NCBI GenBank assembly: GCA_035561135.1
Contig: DATMYA010000008.1
Span: 372,001 to 436,000 of the forward strand
Direction: 5' to 3'
Length of the DNA: 64,000 nt
Origin: Clostridia bacterium
Lineage (GTDB): Bacteria; Acidobacteriota; Terriglobia; Terriglobales; Acidobacteriaceae
Below are positions 49,896 through 58,490 of this stretch, piece after piece (the first letter of the stretch is position 1; each line of letters opens with the position of its first letter). A program made the translations under genes and the position numbers. The notes under the pieces were generated by a model. The model was not told where the DNA came from and made no database searches. It worked only from the letters and a program-made list of their open reading frames with translations.

Positions 49896-50287
49896 CCGCG
49901 GGGGCCCGAAGGCCTTCTGTACAAGACCTCTGAATTGCGCTGAACATCAGGCGCTCCAATCCAAGATGCCAGCGCTCCGGCGTTAGTTGTAAAAGAAGCA
50001 CTTATGCAAGCCGAGCGGACGGAAGTGGCGCTATCTCTCTTCAACTTGATGAATGCTGGGCCAACAGCTCTGCGCTCCTGTAGAATGTGGGTACTGCTCT
50101 GGCTGATTCACCTGCGAGCGGTTCTGCTCCCCAACGCCCAGCACGCGTCATGCTGATGGGGTGCGCCGCCTCGGTATTGCCGCTTCGGAATTCGGATGCG
50201 TTCGGCCTCATTTCCGAACGCGAACGCAAATAACCTTTTGGTCCGGTTCACCGTCTGAAACAATAGCGGCGTCTCTCAAATATCAAA
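49896..50287. other. gene-free stretch between divergent TPR and PBP genes
   Basis: 392 bp between divergent starts, likely carrying both promoters. Both strands have only short frames. I see no convincing promoter, repeat or RNA. Confidence 0.4.
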
Positions 50288-52951
50288 GTGGCGATAAAAC
50301 TGAAAATCCCGCAGAGCACTAACAGGAACAAGAAGCAGGGCGCAACCCGAGCCCACATGTCGGACCCGGTGATTAAGACGGCAGTCGCGTCGTTCATCGT
50401 GATCTCGATGGTGATGCTCAGTGTGTTCGCCTATTACTACATTCATTACGAACGCATCATCGACCGGCGGATGCGTGGGCAGCTCTTTAACAACACTTCA
50501 AAGATCTTCGCCCGGCCCCGGCTCGTGCAAGTTGGCGACCCGCTCTCCATTGAGCAGATCGCCGCAGAGTTGCGGCGAGCGGGCTATACCGATTCCGGAT
50601 CTACGGATTCGCCCGTGGGCTCCTACCGCCTGATGAAGGGCGGCATTGAGATAAGGCCGGGGGCCGAATCGTTCCACTCCACAGACGGCGCCATCATTCG
50701 CGTTGCCGATGGCAAGATCGAGCGCGTCGTTGGGATTGGCTCGAACGAAGGGCAGAATCTCGCCGGGTACGAACTTGAGCCACAACTTGTCACCGCACTT
50801 TTCGAGGGTGAACAGCGAAGCAAGCGCCAAGTCGTCAAGTTCGACGAGATACCCAAGGTAATGGTGGACGCAGTACTGGCGATCGAAGACCGCCGATTCT
50901 TCCAGCACTCGGGCGTCAACTACTTCCGCTTTGTACAGGCGGCTTTGATCGACCTCCGCGAAGGACGTCACGCGCAAGGCGGATCCACGATTACAATGCA
51001 GGTCTCCCGCGCTTTTTTCCTTACGCCGGAAAAGACCGTAAAGCGCAAGCTCGTGGAGATGCTGATCGCCATTGAGTTGGAGCAGAAGCTAACGAAGCCG
51101 CAGATTTTCGAGCTCTACGCGAACCAGATTCCAATGGGACAGCGCGGCTCGTTTGCGGTCAGCGGCTTTGCCGAGGCGGCGCGCTCTTACTTCAACAAAG
51201 ACATCAGAAGCCTGACTCTGCCGGAAGCTGCAATGCTCGCCGGCATCATCCAGCGACCCAGCTATCTCTCGCCCTACAAACATCCGGAGCGCGTGCTGGA
51301 TCGCCGCAACCTGGTGCTGGAGTCGATGGTGGAAACCGGCGCCATCACGCGAGAGGAATGTGACCGCGCGAAGGCAACGCCGCTAAAGCTCGCTCCGCCG
51401 AACGTCGAAGCCAGTGACGCTCCTTATTTTGTCGACCTGGTGAAAGACACCCTCCAGAGTCGCTACAGCGATAGCGACCTGAATGAGCAGGGCTTCCGCA
51501 TCTACACCACTATCGATTCCGACCTCCAGCGCGCTGCCGCCGAAGCTGTCGAAGTCGGCATCAAGGTCGTGGACGAGCAGGTACGGAAGCTGCGCACCCG
51601 GCGGGTGAAGACCGGCAAAGGCAAGAACGCGAAGACAGAGGAAACTGTTGTAAACGGGCCGATTCCGCAGGTAGCGCTGATCGCGCTCGATCCGCATACG
51701 GGAGAGGTGCTGGCGCTCGTTGGTGGCCGGAACTACGGCTTCAGCCAATTGAACCACGTCGTCGCTAAGCGGCCGACAGGGTCCATTTTCAAGCCGTTCG
51801 TGTTCGCGGCGGCTATGAACACTGCAATCAATTCCGACCTCCCGGAAAACGTGATTACCGCATCCTCGCTCATCGACGATGCGCCGACCACGTTCGCGCA
51901 CGGTGATCAAATCTACGAGCCGCGCAATTACAAGAACGAGTATCACGGGCAAGTGACAGCGCGTTATGCGCTCGCGATGTCGCTCAACAACGCGACGGTG
52001 AAACTTGCCGAAACCGTAGGCTACGACAACGTAGTTGCGCTTGCGCGCGCGTCCGGCATCACTTCGGTGAGAGCCACGCCGTCGATGGCACTCGGCGCTT
52101 ATGACGCGAGTCCGCTGGAGATGGCGGGCGCTTACACGATCTTCGCGAATGGCGGAGTGAAAGTCGATCCGCTCATGCTGAAATCGGTTCGTCGCGGCAA
52201 TGGCGACGTCGTCGAAGATTTCCATAACGATCAGAAGCCGGTGCTCGATCCGCGAATCGCTTACATCATGACGGACATGATGGAAGCCGTGGTCAATTCC
52301 GGCACCGCCGCTGGCGTCCGTTCGCGCGGATTCTATGCCCCCGCCGCCGGTAAGACGGGCACTTCGCACGATGCCTGGTTCGCTGGATACACGAGCAACC
52401 TGCTCTGCATCGTGTGGGTCGGCTATGACGATTACAGCGATCTCCGGCTAAGTGGCGGTGTCACTGCCGCGCCAATCTGGGCTGAGTTCATGAAACGCGC
52501 GGTTGGCATGCCGCAGTACAAGGGCGCCACGGAATTCCAGCAACCCTCCGGCGTGGTCGACGTGCAACTCGATAAACTCACGAACCGGCTTGCAACGGCG
52601 TCGTGTCCGGAAACATACACGGCTGCCTTCATCGCCGGGACCGAGCCGAAGGAAACCTGCGAGCAGGGCGACAGCCGTAACCTGTTCCAGCGCATTTTCG
52701 GCGGAGGCCAGCCACAGCCCTTGCCGCCGCCAACCAGCAATGGTCCGGTGCATAACGTTCCGGCGAATGCGCGTGCACCGTTACCGGGAGTTCCGGCGCA
52801 ACAGGCCAACCAGCAACAACCAGCGCCGGAGAAAAAGAAGAAAGGATTCTTTGGACGTATCTTTGGCGCGTTCAAAGACGACAGCGAAGAAGAACGGCCC
52901 GCGCCCGCACCGCCACCTGGAAATGGCGGGAACAATCCGACGCCTCGCTAG
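50288..52951 (+). CDS. class A penicillin-binding protein (PBP1-type)
   Basis: 887 residues from a GTG; an ATG at 50357 is an alternative. Cytoplasmic basic tail, one membrane span (about 28-52), a UB2H-like segment as in PBP1B (ARPRLVQVGDPLSIEQIAAE), then a GT51 glycosyltransferase with catalytic E200 in AIEDRRFFQHSG and GGSTITMQVSR where most enzymes have GGSTITQQ. The transpeptidase has S499-x-x-K502 (TGSIFKPF), S565-L-N567 and K689-T-G (AAGKTGTSHD). After it comes a Pro/Gln-rich linker and a basic KKKKGFFGRIFGAFKDD stretch, then an acidic Pro-rich end. It polymerises and cross-links peptidoglycan. Confidence 0.95.
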   Translation: MAIKLKIPQSTNRNKKQGATRAHMSDPVIKTAVASFIVISMVMLSVFAYYYIHYERIIDRRMRGQLFNNTSKIFARPRLVQVGDPLSIEQIAAELRRAGYTDSGSTDSPVGSYRLMKGGIEIRPGAESFHSTDGAIIRVADGKIERVVGIGSNEGQNLAGYELEPQLVTALFEGEQRSKRQVVKFDEIPKVMVDAVLAIEDRRFFQHSGVNYFRFVQAALIDLREGRHAQGGSTITMQVSRAFFLTPEKTVKRKLVEMLIAIELEQKLTKPQIFELYANQIPMGQRGSFAVSGFAEAARSYFNKDIRSLTLPEAAMLAGIIQRPSYLSPYKHPERVLDRRNLVLESMVETGAITREECDRAKATPLKLAPPNVEASDAPYFVDLVKDTLQSRYSDSDLNEQGFRIYTTIDSDLQRAAAEAVEVGIKVVDEQVRKLRTRRVKTGKGKNAKTEETVVNGPIPQVALIALDPHTGEVLALVGGRNYGFSQLNHVVAKRPTGSIFKPFVFAAAMNTAINSDLPENVITASSLIDDAPTTFAHGDQIYEPRNYKNEYHGQVTARYALAMSLNNATVKLAETVGYDNVVALARASGITSVRATPSMALGAYDASPLEMAGAYTIFANGGVKVDPLMLKSVRRGNGDVVEDFHNDQKPVLDPRIAYIMTDMMEAVVNSGTAAGVRSRGFYAPAAGKTGTSHDAWFAGYTSNLLCIVWVGYDDYSDLRLSGGVTAAPIWAEFMKRAVGMPQYKGATEFQQPSGVVDVQLDKLTNRLATASCPETYTAAFIAGTEPKETCEQGDSRNLFQRIFGGGQPQPLPPPTSNGPVHNVPANARAPLPGVPAQQANQQQPAPEKKKKGFFGRIFGAFKDDSEEERPAPAPPPGNGGNNPTPR

Positions 52952-53052
52952 GTCTAATGGAGCAGGAAAAACCCGGTTGCGGACGGCTCTTTTCCGAATG
53001 ATCGATCGTTAGAGACATCCCATCGTCATCAAGATGGGAGGAGGGTTGTGCG

Positions 53053-53883
53053 ATGCGTCGTATACCCGTTTTCTGCTCGTCTCTCTTGCTGCTAGTGCTG
53101 CTGCCCTGTGGTTTGGCTTCAGCACAGAATCCTGCACCAGCCAGCGGTTTGAACCTGGCACAGATACAGGAAGTGCAGCCGGCCCCGCCCCGGCCACCCG
53201 TTTCGCTCACCACTGCAACGCCCCAGGAACTCGAAGCTCGTGGCGATGAACTTCGCGACGTCAAGGATTACCTGCAGGCGATTGACTACTACAATGCCGC
53301 GATTCGCCGCCAGCCCACCGCTGTGTTGCAGAACAAGATCGGCATGGCCTACATCTCGATGCAGCGTTACGACAAGGCGCAGGATGCGCTGAAGCGAGCC
53401 ATCAAAATGAATAAGACGTACGCCGAGGCCTACAACAATCTGGGTGTGGTTTACCACCTCAAGAAGAAGTACGGTCCGGCGGTCAAGAATTACCGAAAGG
53501 CGCTGGAGTTGAACGAGCAGTCCGCGTCTTTTCACAGCAACCTTGGCACCGTTTACATCGAACGCAAGGAGTACGAGAAGGGCACGGCGGAGTACCAGCG
53601 GGCCTTCGATCTGGACCCGTCGGTGTTCGAACGATCCTCTCGTAGCGGAGTATCCGCGCGGATGTCGTCTCCCGAGGATCGCGCCCGGTTCAACTACCTG
53701 GTTGCCCGGCTATACGCCAAGCAGGGAAACCTGGACAAGTCTCTGCTGTACCTCAGGCGGGCGATGGAAGAAGGCTTCCCCGATATTGGCAAGGTTTACA
53801 CGGACGCCGAGTTCGCCACGCTCCGCGCCGATCAGCGTTTTACGGAGTTGATGGCGGTGCGTCCGCCCGCCATTCCGCAGTAG
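53053..53883 (+). CDS. exported TPR protein, tandem paralog 1
   Basis: 276 residues; the ATG at 53053 has GGAGG upstream. Signal peptide ends SAQ. A Pro-rich linker leads to four or five TPRs (ELRDVKDYLQAIDYYNAAIR; AEAYNNLGVVYHLKKKYGPA; SFHSNLGTVYIERKEYEKGT), followed by a distinct end: DPSVFERSSRSGVSARMSSP, ARLYAKQGNLDKSLLYLRRA, and YTDAEFATLRADQRFTELM. The following gene encodes a clear paralog with the same end. The function is unknown; a periplasmic adaptor role is likely. It follows the PBP gene by 101 bp in the same direction, so both could share a transcript. Confidence 0.85.
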   Translation: MRRIPVFCSSLLLLVLLPCGLASAQNPAPASGLNLAQIQEVQPAPPRPPVSLTTATPQELEARGDELRDVKDYLQAIDYYNAAIRRQPTAVLQNKIGMAYISMQRYDKAQDALKRAIKMNKTYAEAYNNLGVVYHLKKKYGPAVKNYRKALELNEQSASFHSNLGTVYIERKEYEKGTAEYQRAFDLDPSVFERSSRSGVSARMSSPEDRARFNYLVARLYAKQGNLDKSLLYLRRAMEEGFPDIGKVYTDAEFATLRADQRFTELMAVRPPAIPQ

Positions 53884-53991
53884 GATTGAATTGGCTGAGA
53901 CAACACTCGGCCCAGTGCGGTGCGCCATTCTGCAAACTACGCGTCCGTGCTGGAGTTGAAGTGTGTGAGGTGTTTGTATGGAAGGTCTGGA

Positions 53992-54771
53992 ATGACGCGT
54001 CCTTATATCTGCGTCCTGGGTTTCGTCATCCTGCTGACGGGAGGAGCGTTAACCCTGGAGGCGCGCGACTGGCAGGCAGCGGAGCCGCCAGCTCCATCAC
54101 AGATGTCGTCGAAAGAGCTGGAAACAAAAGCCGACGCCTTTCGTTTACAGAAGGAATGGAACAGCGCGCTCGACTACTACAATCTGGCCATCAAGAAGGA
54201 TTCGAAGAACGCAATCCTTGTAAACAAAGCCGGCATGACGGAGTTGCAGCTCGGCTTGTACGATCAGGCCCGCAGGCGTTTTGAACGAGCCGTGAAGCTG
54301 GACAAAAAGTACGCCGAAGCAATCAACAACATAGGCGTCGCTTACTACCTGCGCAAAGACTACCGGCGTGCAATAACACAGTACCGAAAGGCGCTCGCCC
54401 TGCGCGACGAGGCTTCTTTCCACACCAATCTTGGAGCGGCGTATTTCGACAACAAAGAGCTTAAGCCTGCGATGGCCGAATACATGCGCGCGCTGCAACT
54501 CGACCCGGAGGTCTTCGAGCGCACTTCCTTAACCGGGATTTCCGCGCACGTAAGCAAGCCCCAGGACCGTGCGGAGTATGCCTTCATGATGGCGCGCCTC
54601 TATGCGCGTTTTGGGGACGTGGACCACGCAATCACCCAGTTGAAGCGCGCCCGTGAGAATGGCTATCCGAAACTTGATGATGTTTACAGGGATGACGAGT
54701 TTGCGGCCGTCCGCCAAGACCCGCGATTCGCGGAACTCATGGGGTCCGAAACGTCTGCTATCCCGGAGTAG
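53992..54771 (+). CDS. exported TPR protein, tandem paralog 2
   Basis: 259 residues; the ATG at 53992 has GGAAGG 6 nt upstream and gives a signal peptide (YICVLGFVILLTGGALTLEA), while the earlier ATG at 53920 does not. Same plan as the upstream gene: TPRs (AFRLQKEWNSALDYYNLAIK; AEAINNIGVAYYLRKDYRRA; SFHTNLGAAYFDNKELKPAM), then DPEVFERTSLTGISAHVSKP, ARLYARFGDVDHAITQLKRA and YRDDEFAAVRQDPRFAELM. The shared DPxVFERxSxxGxSA signature and last 60 residues show a tandem duplication followed by divergence. Its transcript probably ends at the strong terminator at 54,908. Confidence 0.85.
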   Translation: MTRPYICVLGFVILLTGGALTLEARDWQAAEPPAPSQMSSKELETKADAFRLQKEWNSALDYYNLAIKKDSKNAILVNKAGMTELQLGLYDQARRRFERAVKLDKKYAEAINNIGVAYYLRKDYRRAITQYRKALALRDEASFHTNLGAAYFDNKELKPAMAEYMRALQLDPEVFERTSLTGISAHVSKPQDRAEYAFMMARLYARFGDVDHAITQLKRARENGYPKLDDVYRDDEFAAVRQDPRFAELMGSETSAIPE

Positions 54772-54907
54772 CAAAAGGCCCTAAAGTGGTGCCAGGCAGC
54801 CGTGGTACGCGAACAAAAGCAGGGCTGGAAACAACCTTTTCCCTCCAAATGTATCTATATCTTCAGAGCCTCCTGAAGACGGACACGTTGTTCGGGGGAA
54901 ACGGTGA

Positions 54908-54938
54908 ACCCACCGCAATTGCGGTGGGTCTTTTTTTG
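54908..54938 (+). terminator. strong rho-independent terminator
   Basis: ACCCACCGCAA and TTGCGGTGGGT form a perfect 22-bp palindrome followed by CTTTTTTT, 137 nt after the second TPR gene. The long distance and a second hairpin (TCTTCAG/CTGAAGA near 54,860) leave room for a small RNA, but no known family is recognised. Confidence 0.92.
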
Positions 54939-54971
54939 CAACTTTTGTCTCAATAGGACTCTGCCTGCAAC

Positions 54972-55607
54972 TCACTTTCCGTGTGACGAAACTTTGTCAG
55001 GAGTGCGATTGGCGATGTAGGCACTCACTGCTTCCTCGTACTTCCCTTGTGCCTTCAGGATGTACTCGACGGCATCGCGCACGGCACCGTCGCCGCCGCG
55101 GTGGTCTGTGATGATATGCGCTTCATCCTTCACGACTTCGCGCGCGCTGGCAACCGCAATGGCCAGTCCGCAGGCACGCATCGGCGGAAGATCGATGATG
55201 TCATCACCCACATAGGCCGACTGTTCCGGGCCCAGATTTTCTTTTGCCAGGATTTCGTACAGCACGGAAAGCTTATCGGCTGCGCCCTGGTACACGTGAT
55301 CGATGCGCAAATCCCGGCAGCGCAGGCGGACCGTTTCAGAGATGCGCTTCGTAATCACGGCTGTCCTGAGTCCGGCGAGTTTCGCCAGGGAAATTGCTGT
55401 GCCGTCGTGCGCGTGGAATCCCTTGGCCTCGATCATGGTGTCCGAGGAGATAGAGTAGCCACCTGCATCTGCCTTCGTCTCCGCAGCACTGCGCGTTGTT
55501 TGCGGCGCTCCGGCGGGCGCAGGAAACAGGAAAATGGTTCCGTCGGTCATAACGCCGTCGACGTCGAGAATGAGCAGTTTGATTTTTTTGGCGCGAGGTT
55601 TCGACAT
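54972..55607 (-). CDS. kdsC: KDO-8-phosphate phosphatase KdsC-like HAD protein
   Basis: 211 residues. HAD motif I is LLILDVDGVMTDG (D15 nucleophile, D17 acid/base); AHDGTAISLAKLAGLRTAVI gives motif II with the KdsC-type DG; motif IV is YVGDDIIDLPPMRACGLAIA. A C-terminal GGDGAVRDAVEYIL completes the type C0 HAD pattern. Between motif I and the FHAHDG strand is an extra segment of some 25 residues (about 28-55, Ala/Pro/Thr rich), where E. coli KdsC has a tight beta-hairpin. The enzyme frees KDO for lipopolysaccharide core. No kdsA, kdsB or kdsD gene is near in the window. Confidence 0.9.
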   Translation of the reverse strand: MSKPRAKKIKLLILDVDGVMTDGTIFLFPAPAGAPQTTRSAAETKADAGGYSISSDTMIEAKGFHAHDGTAISLAKLAGLRTAVITKRISETVRLRCRDLRIDHVYQGAADKLSVLYEILAKENLGPEQSAYVGDDIIDLPPMRACGLAIAVASAREVVKDEAHIITDHRGGDGAVRDAVEYILKAQGKYEEAVSAYIANRTPDKVSSHGK

Positions 55608-55787
55608 GGATTCGATCTTTGGCCTGCGAGCGAGTTTCTAGCGCGCAGTTGCCGGCTGAATTCTATCAGGCGCGCACCACAGCTTTGTTCTCCGTAGTCG
55701 CAACTAAAGGGCGGAGCCTTGGCTGTGGCGAACGAATCCGTATAAAGTGAAGTCAAACAAGATCGGGAGTTTGAGTCAGAGGTCTTG

Positions 55788-57131
55788 ATGATGCGAGCCC
55801 GAGTTGTAGTGGTGGGACTCTCTTGTGGTTTCTTCCTGGCCTTCGGGTCCGCTCTGCATGCGCAAGGTGTAAAGGCGCCATCACTCGCAAAGAAACATGC
55901 AGCCGAAGCGCTGGTCCAATCCGCAAAATCGAAGCAACTGCTCGATCAAAGTTATGAACTTGGCCGCGACTTCGCGCCAGAGCAGCGCGTGGCACACCTC
56001 ATTGCACTCTGCGACGCCGTGACCGGGGAAACAGGTTACGGCACCGACGCGGAACGTTGGAGCGAGGAGCTGTACCGCATCGCCTCCGAGCTGCCAGAAT
56101 CGGACTTTCGGCGTTCCGATGGGCAATCAACCGCAACAGCCACAATGTCTCGAGTGCGACTGTCGCGGGCAGTACAAATGCTGGACGGAATCGCGCCACC
56201 GGTTGCCGGCGCAACCGACTCTCGCGCCTCCGCAGCCGGAGCGGTCTTTTCGGCAATGATTCGAAAAAACGGCTCGGCCATTATTCCGGCAATCCGCCAG
56301 CGAGCGCGCAAGATGGGCGATAGCGGCACGTATCCCTATGGGCCTATGACGCTCGTCGTCACCAAACTGCGAGACAAGCCAGAACTCGCGCAGCAGGTAT
56401 TCACAGACGCTCTCGCCTACTATCGGCAGGGTCGCGACATTCCGATCAGCGAAATGCAGTTTGTGAGCCTGCTGCAGTTCGCCTCCGGCTCCGGACTCAT
56501 CTCGCAGCCCATTTTGCTCGACGCCGCCCGGGAGCTGATCGCCCACGTACTTCGACTGAACGAGAGCGACACCCCATCTGACAGCACAAGCCAGGAGTTC
56601 GATTACTTTAAGTTCATCGCGATGCGGGCACAGAGGACCGTCGAAAAGATTGATCCTGCGCTGGCGAAGAGCTTGAAGGAGCGGCTTGCTTATTCTCCCC
56701 GCACGATGCACGCGGACACGGAAACTGGCGATCTGCGTCTCCGACGCGACGCGGCTTCGGATACCTCCTCAAACTCAACCGTTTCGGACGCGATGAATGC
56801 CTTGATGTCTCTGAGCGAAGATGAGAAGCAGAACTCACCCGAAGCCCGGGACGTGATCAGCAAGGCCTTCTCGCAAGGCATGCGGAACATGGCTTCGGCC
56901 ATGGAGAAGGCCAATGCAAACGAGTCCGCCATCAAGCGAGCGGCAGGCGGACTTCCCTCGTTTGTGCGCGCGGCCGCTCGCCTCTCGCCTGATTACCTGC
57001 TGGAGGAACTTGCCATCCTTCAGGACACAGAAGTCAGGGCATTCCTGTTGATCGATGCTGCCGAAGGAATACGGGAGCAAAGGTCGGAGGTTGAACTGGT
57101 CTACCCTCCGCCACGAGATTCTCGCAAATAA
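55788..57131 (+). CDS. exported hypothetical protein, helical
   Basis: 447 residues; the ATG at 55788 (AGAGG 5 nt upstream) is preferred over the TTG just before it. Signal peptide VVVVGLSCGFFLAFGSALHA. The mature part is nearly all helix without obvious TPR or HEAT consensus (PEQRVAHLIALCDAVTGETG; DPALAKSLKERLAYSPRTMH; EARDVISKAFSQGMRNMASA). It has no cysteine pairs or catalytic motif that I recognise. Similar long helical exported proteins are common in acidobacteria and unassigned. It is divergent from kdsC and followed by repeats rather than another gene on its strand. Confidence 0.75.
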   Translation: MMRARVVVVGLSCGFFLAFGSALHAQGVKAPSLAKKHAAEALVQSAKSKQLLDQSYELGRDFAPEQRVAHLIALCDAVTGETGYGTDAERWSEELYRIASELPESDFRRSDGQSTATATMSRVRLSRAVQMLDGIAPPVAGATDSRASAAGAVFSAMIRKNGSAIIPAIRQRARKMGDSGTYPYGPMTLVVTKLRDKPELAQQVFTDALAYYRQGRDIPISEMQFVSLLQFASGSGLISQPILLDAARELIAHVLRLNESDTPSDSTSQEFDYFKFIAMRAQRTVEKIDPALAKSLKERLAYSPRTMHADTETGDLRLRRDAASDTSSNSTVSDAMNALMSLSEDEKQNSPEARDVISKAFSQGMRNMASAMEKANANESAIKRAAGGLPSFVRAAARLSPDYLLEELAILQDTEVRAFLLIDAAEGIREQRSEVELVYPPPRDSRK

Positions 57132-57185
57132 GAACACTGCCGCTTAGATCATCACAAACCGTTGGCTTCAAAAGAAGCAGTTGGT

Positions 57186-57335
57186 GTCATCCTGAGGTCG
57201 CGCCGCGCGATTGAAGGATCTGTTTTTTTAACAGCGGCACAAAAGCTGATCGTTCGTTTCACTCAGGATGACGGCTCTCTCAGTTGTCCTCCTGAACGGA
57301 GCGACGAAGCCGCGGAGTCGAAGGATCCCTCTCAG
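57186..57335. repeat. dispersed palindromic repeat, family A, copies 3a and 3b
   Basis: GTCATCCTGAG (57186-57196) and CTCAGGATGAC (57262-57272) are perfect 11-bp inverted arms enclosing GAAGGATCTGT. A second unit follows at once (57286-57335: GTCCTCCTGAACGGAG to GAAGGATCCCTCTCAG). Confidence 0.75.
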
Positions 57336-57395
57336 TGTCCTCCGCGCGAGAACGTGATTAAGGGACTCCCGAAGCAGCGTTCGGTTGTCGTTATT

Positions 57396-57421
57396 TGTGA
57401 TATGGCCTGTTACCAACAGCT
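57396..57421 (+). repeat. short dispersed repeat, family B, copy 1
   Basis: A 26-bp unit, TGTGATATGGCCTGTTACCA and then ACAGCT. It overlaps the stop end of the minus-strand gene at 57420. It is less alike (about 7 differences) than copies 2 and 3 are to each other, and in opposite orientation. Confidence 0.55.
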
Positions 57422-57971
57422 AACGTGCGCTCGGGGTCGTCACGCTACCCCGCAGGTTTTCTGGAATGTCTTCTACCGTGAACTGGGCATAGCTTAAGGG
57501 CTGAAGGCCGTGGTTAATAGGAGGCAAGTGAAACCGAAAAGGAACCCGCATGTACCAGCGTTTTGCTACGTGATTGACGGGAACACTGAAGGTTAAGCTT
57601 TTCCCTGGCTGGATTATTTCGGGGCTTCCGTGAACTGATACGTACCCCATCGGAGGCTCTTCGATAGAGTCTGATTTTTCGATTCTGGTCATTGTTCCCA
57701 GTATCTCGTCTGGTACGAGTGTCAACTCAGGTGTGGTGCTGGTCCCCATCGTCTGCACCTCGATTGGGAAGCTAGAATTGTTCACCAATCTCAGCCAAAG
57801 ACCTTGTGTAGGTTCGTTATCTTCTACGGGGGGGCGAGCGCCGATATGGTCGAGTGAGATGTAAACGATAGGCCTAGTCGCATCCAGTGCCAGTTTCGAA
57901 GTGGTGTGCGTTTGTGCAAAGGAGAACGCGGTCAGTGTTAAAAGCAAAACGACATATCGCAAGGTTCGCAT
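57420..57971 (-). CDS. exported hypothetical beta-rich protein
   Basis: 183 residues. The ATG at 57971 has GGGGAG 5 nt upstream and starts a signal peptide (MRTLRYVVLLLTLTAFSFAQ), so it is preferred over a longer open frame. The mature part looks like a beta-sandwich: RPIVYISLDHIGARPPVEDN, QGLWLRLVNNSSFPIEVQTM, PGKSLTFSVPVNHVAKRWYM and VPFRFHLPP. This resembles exported proteins that handle 'residual' or immunoglobulin-like folds, but I recognise no family. No catalytic motif. Family B repeats flank it. Confidence 0.7.
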   Translation of the reverse strand: MRTLRYVVLLLTLTAFSFAQTHTTSKLALDATRPIVYISLDHIGARPPVEDNEPTQGLWLRLVNNSSFPIEVQTMGTSTTPELTLVPDEILGTMTRIEKSDSIEEPPMGYVSVHGSPEIIQPGKSLTFSVPVNHVAKRWYMRVPFRFHLPPINHGLQPLSYAQFTVEDIPENLRGSVTTPSAR

Positions 57972-58027
57972 CTTTGCTCCCCAAGTAAGTACACCGAACA
58001 CTACACGATTGTTCCTTCTTTGGCGAT

Positions 58028-58053
58028 TGTTGACGGTATATCGCCATCTCGCA
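58028..58053 (-). repeat. short dispersed repeat, family B, copy 2
   Basis: Minus strand TGCGAGATGGCGATATACCG then TCAACA. Lies in the 146-bp gap between divergent genes at 57971 and 58118. Differs from copy 3 at only four or so of 26 positions. Confidence 0.7.
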
Positions 58054-58117
58054 AGTAATCCAGATTTGCTGGATAGGGAGTGGGATGTGCTGTTCACAAC
58101 AGCTATCGTGAGCTACG

Positions 58118-58405
58118 ATGCTTCCAATGAACGACAACAGACGAAATGGCTGGCCATTCGGAGCCACCAGCATTGCCATGACAGCCGCGTTTTGGCTGGT
58201 CTACTGGCTGCTGCCTAATCAAAAAGTCGATGCATTCCTGCAGTCGCTCCCTGTGATTGCTCCGCTCTTGTGGATTCTATTGTGGTTTTTCATCGCGCTC
58301 GGACTTGGAGTATTTGCCGCTGTACGCCGTAGCCGCGCTTGGCTTGTCGCACCATCATTTGCTGTCGCAACAGCGGCCTTCTTCTTCGTCCACATCTTGG
58401 CGTGA
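58118..58405 (+). CDS. small membrane protein between repeats
   Basis: 95 residues from the ATG at 58118 (a second ATG at 58127 is as good). Three hydrophobic helices: TSIAMTAAFWLVYWLLP, IAPLLWILLWFFIALGLGVF and WLVAPSFAVATAAFFFVHIL, with a basic turn (AVRRSRA). No family is recognised. It lies between family B repeats, copies 2 and 3, at about 65 bp upstream and 10 bp downstream, which could mean a small mobile or recombined segment, or just chance. No strong ribosome site is seen. Confidence 0.55.
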   Translation: MLPMNDNRRNGWPFGATSIAMTAAFWLVYWLLPNQKVDAFLQSLPVIAPLLWILLWFFIALGLGVFAAVRRSRAWLVAPSFAVATAAFFFVHILA

Positions 58406-58414
58406 GAGCTGGAT

Positions 58415-58440
58415 AGCTGGCGGTATATCGCCATCTCACA
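58415..58440 (-). repeat. short dispersed repeat, family B, copy 3
   Basis: Minus strand TGTGAGATGGCGATATACCG then CCAGCT. Contains the palindrome TGGCG-GTATAT-CGCCA on the plus strand. It lies 10 bp after the small membrane gene. Confidence 0.7.
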
Positions 58441-58490
58441 GGCAGTCGTTCGTTTCAGTGCTGCTTGAAGTTTCACTCCCAGTCTCACGC

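Noticed and set aside
54781-54938. SRP RNA, 6S RNA or cyclic-di-GMP riboswitch in the 3' region of the second TPR gene
   Set aside because: The conserved SRP tetraloop segment and GEMM-type core are not present; no 6S-like closing stem was found by eye.
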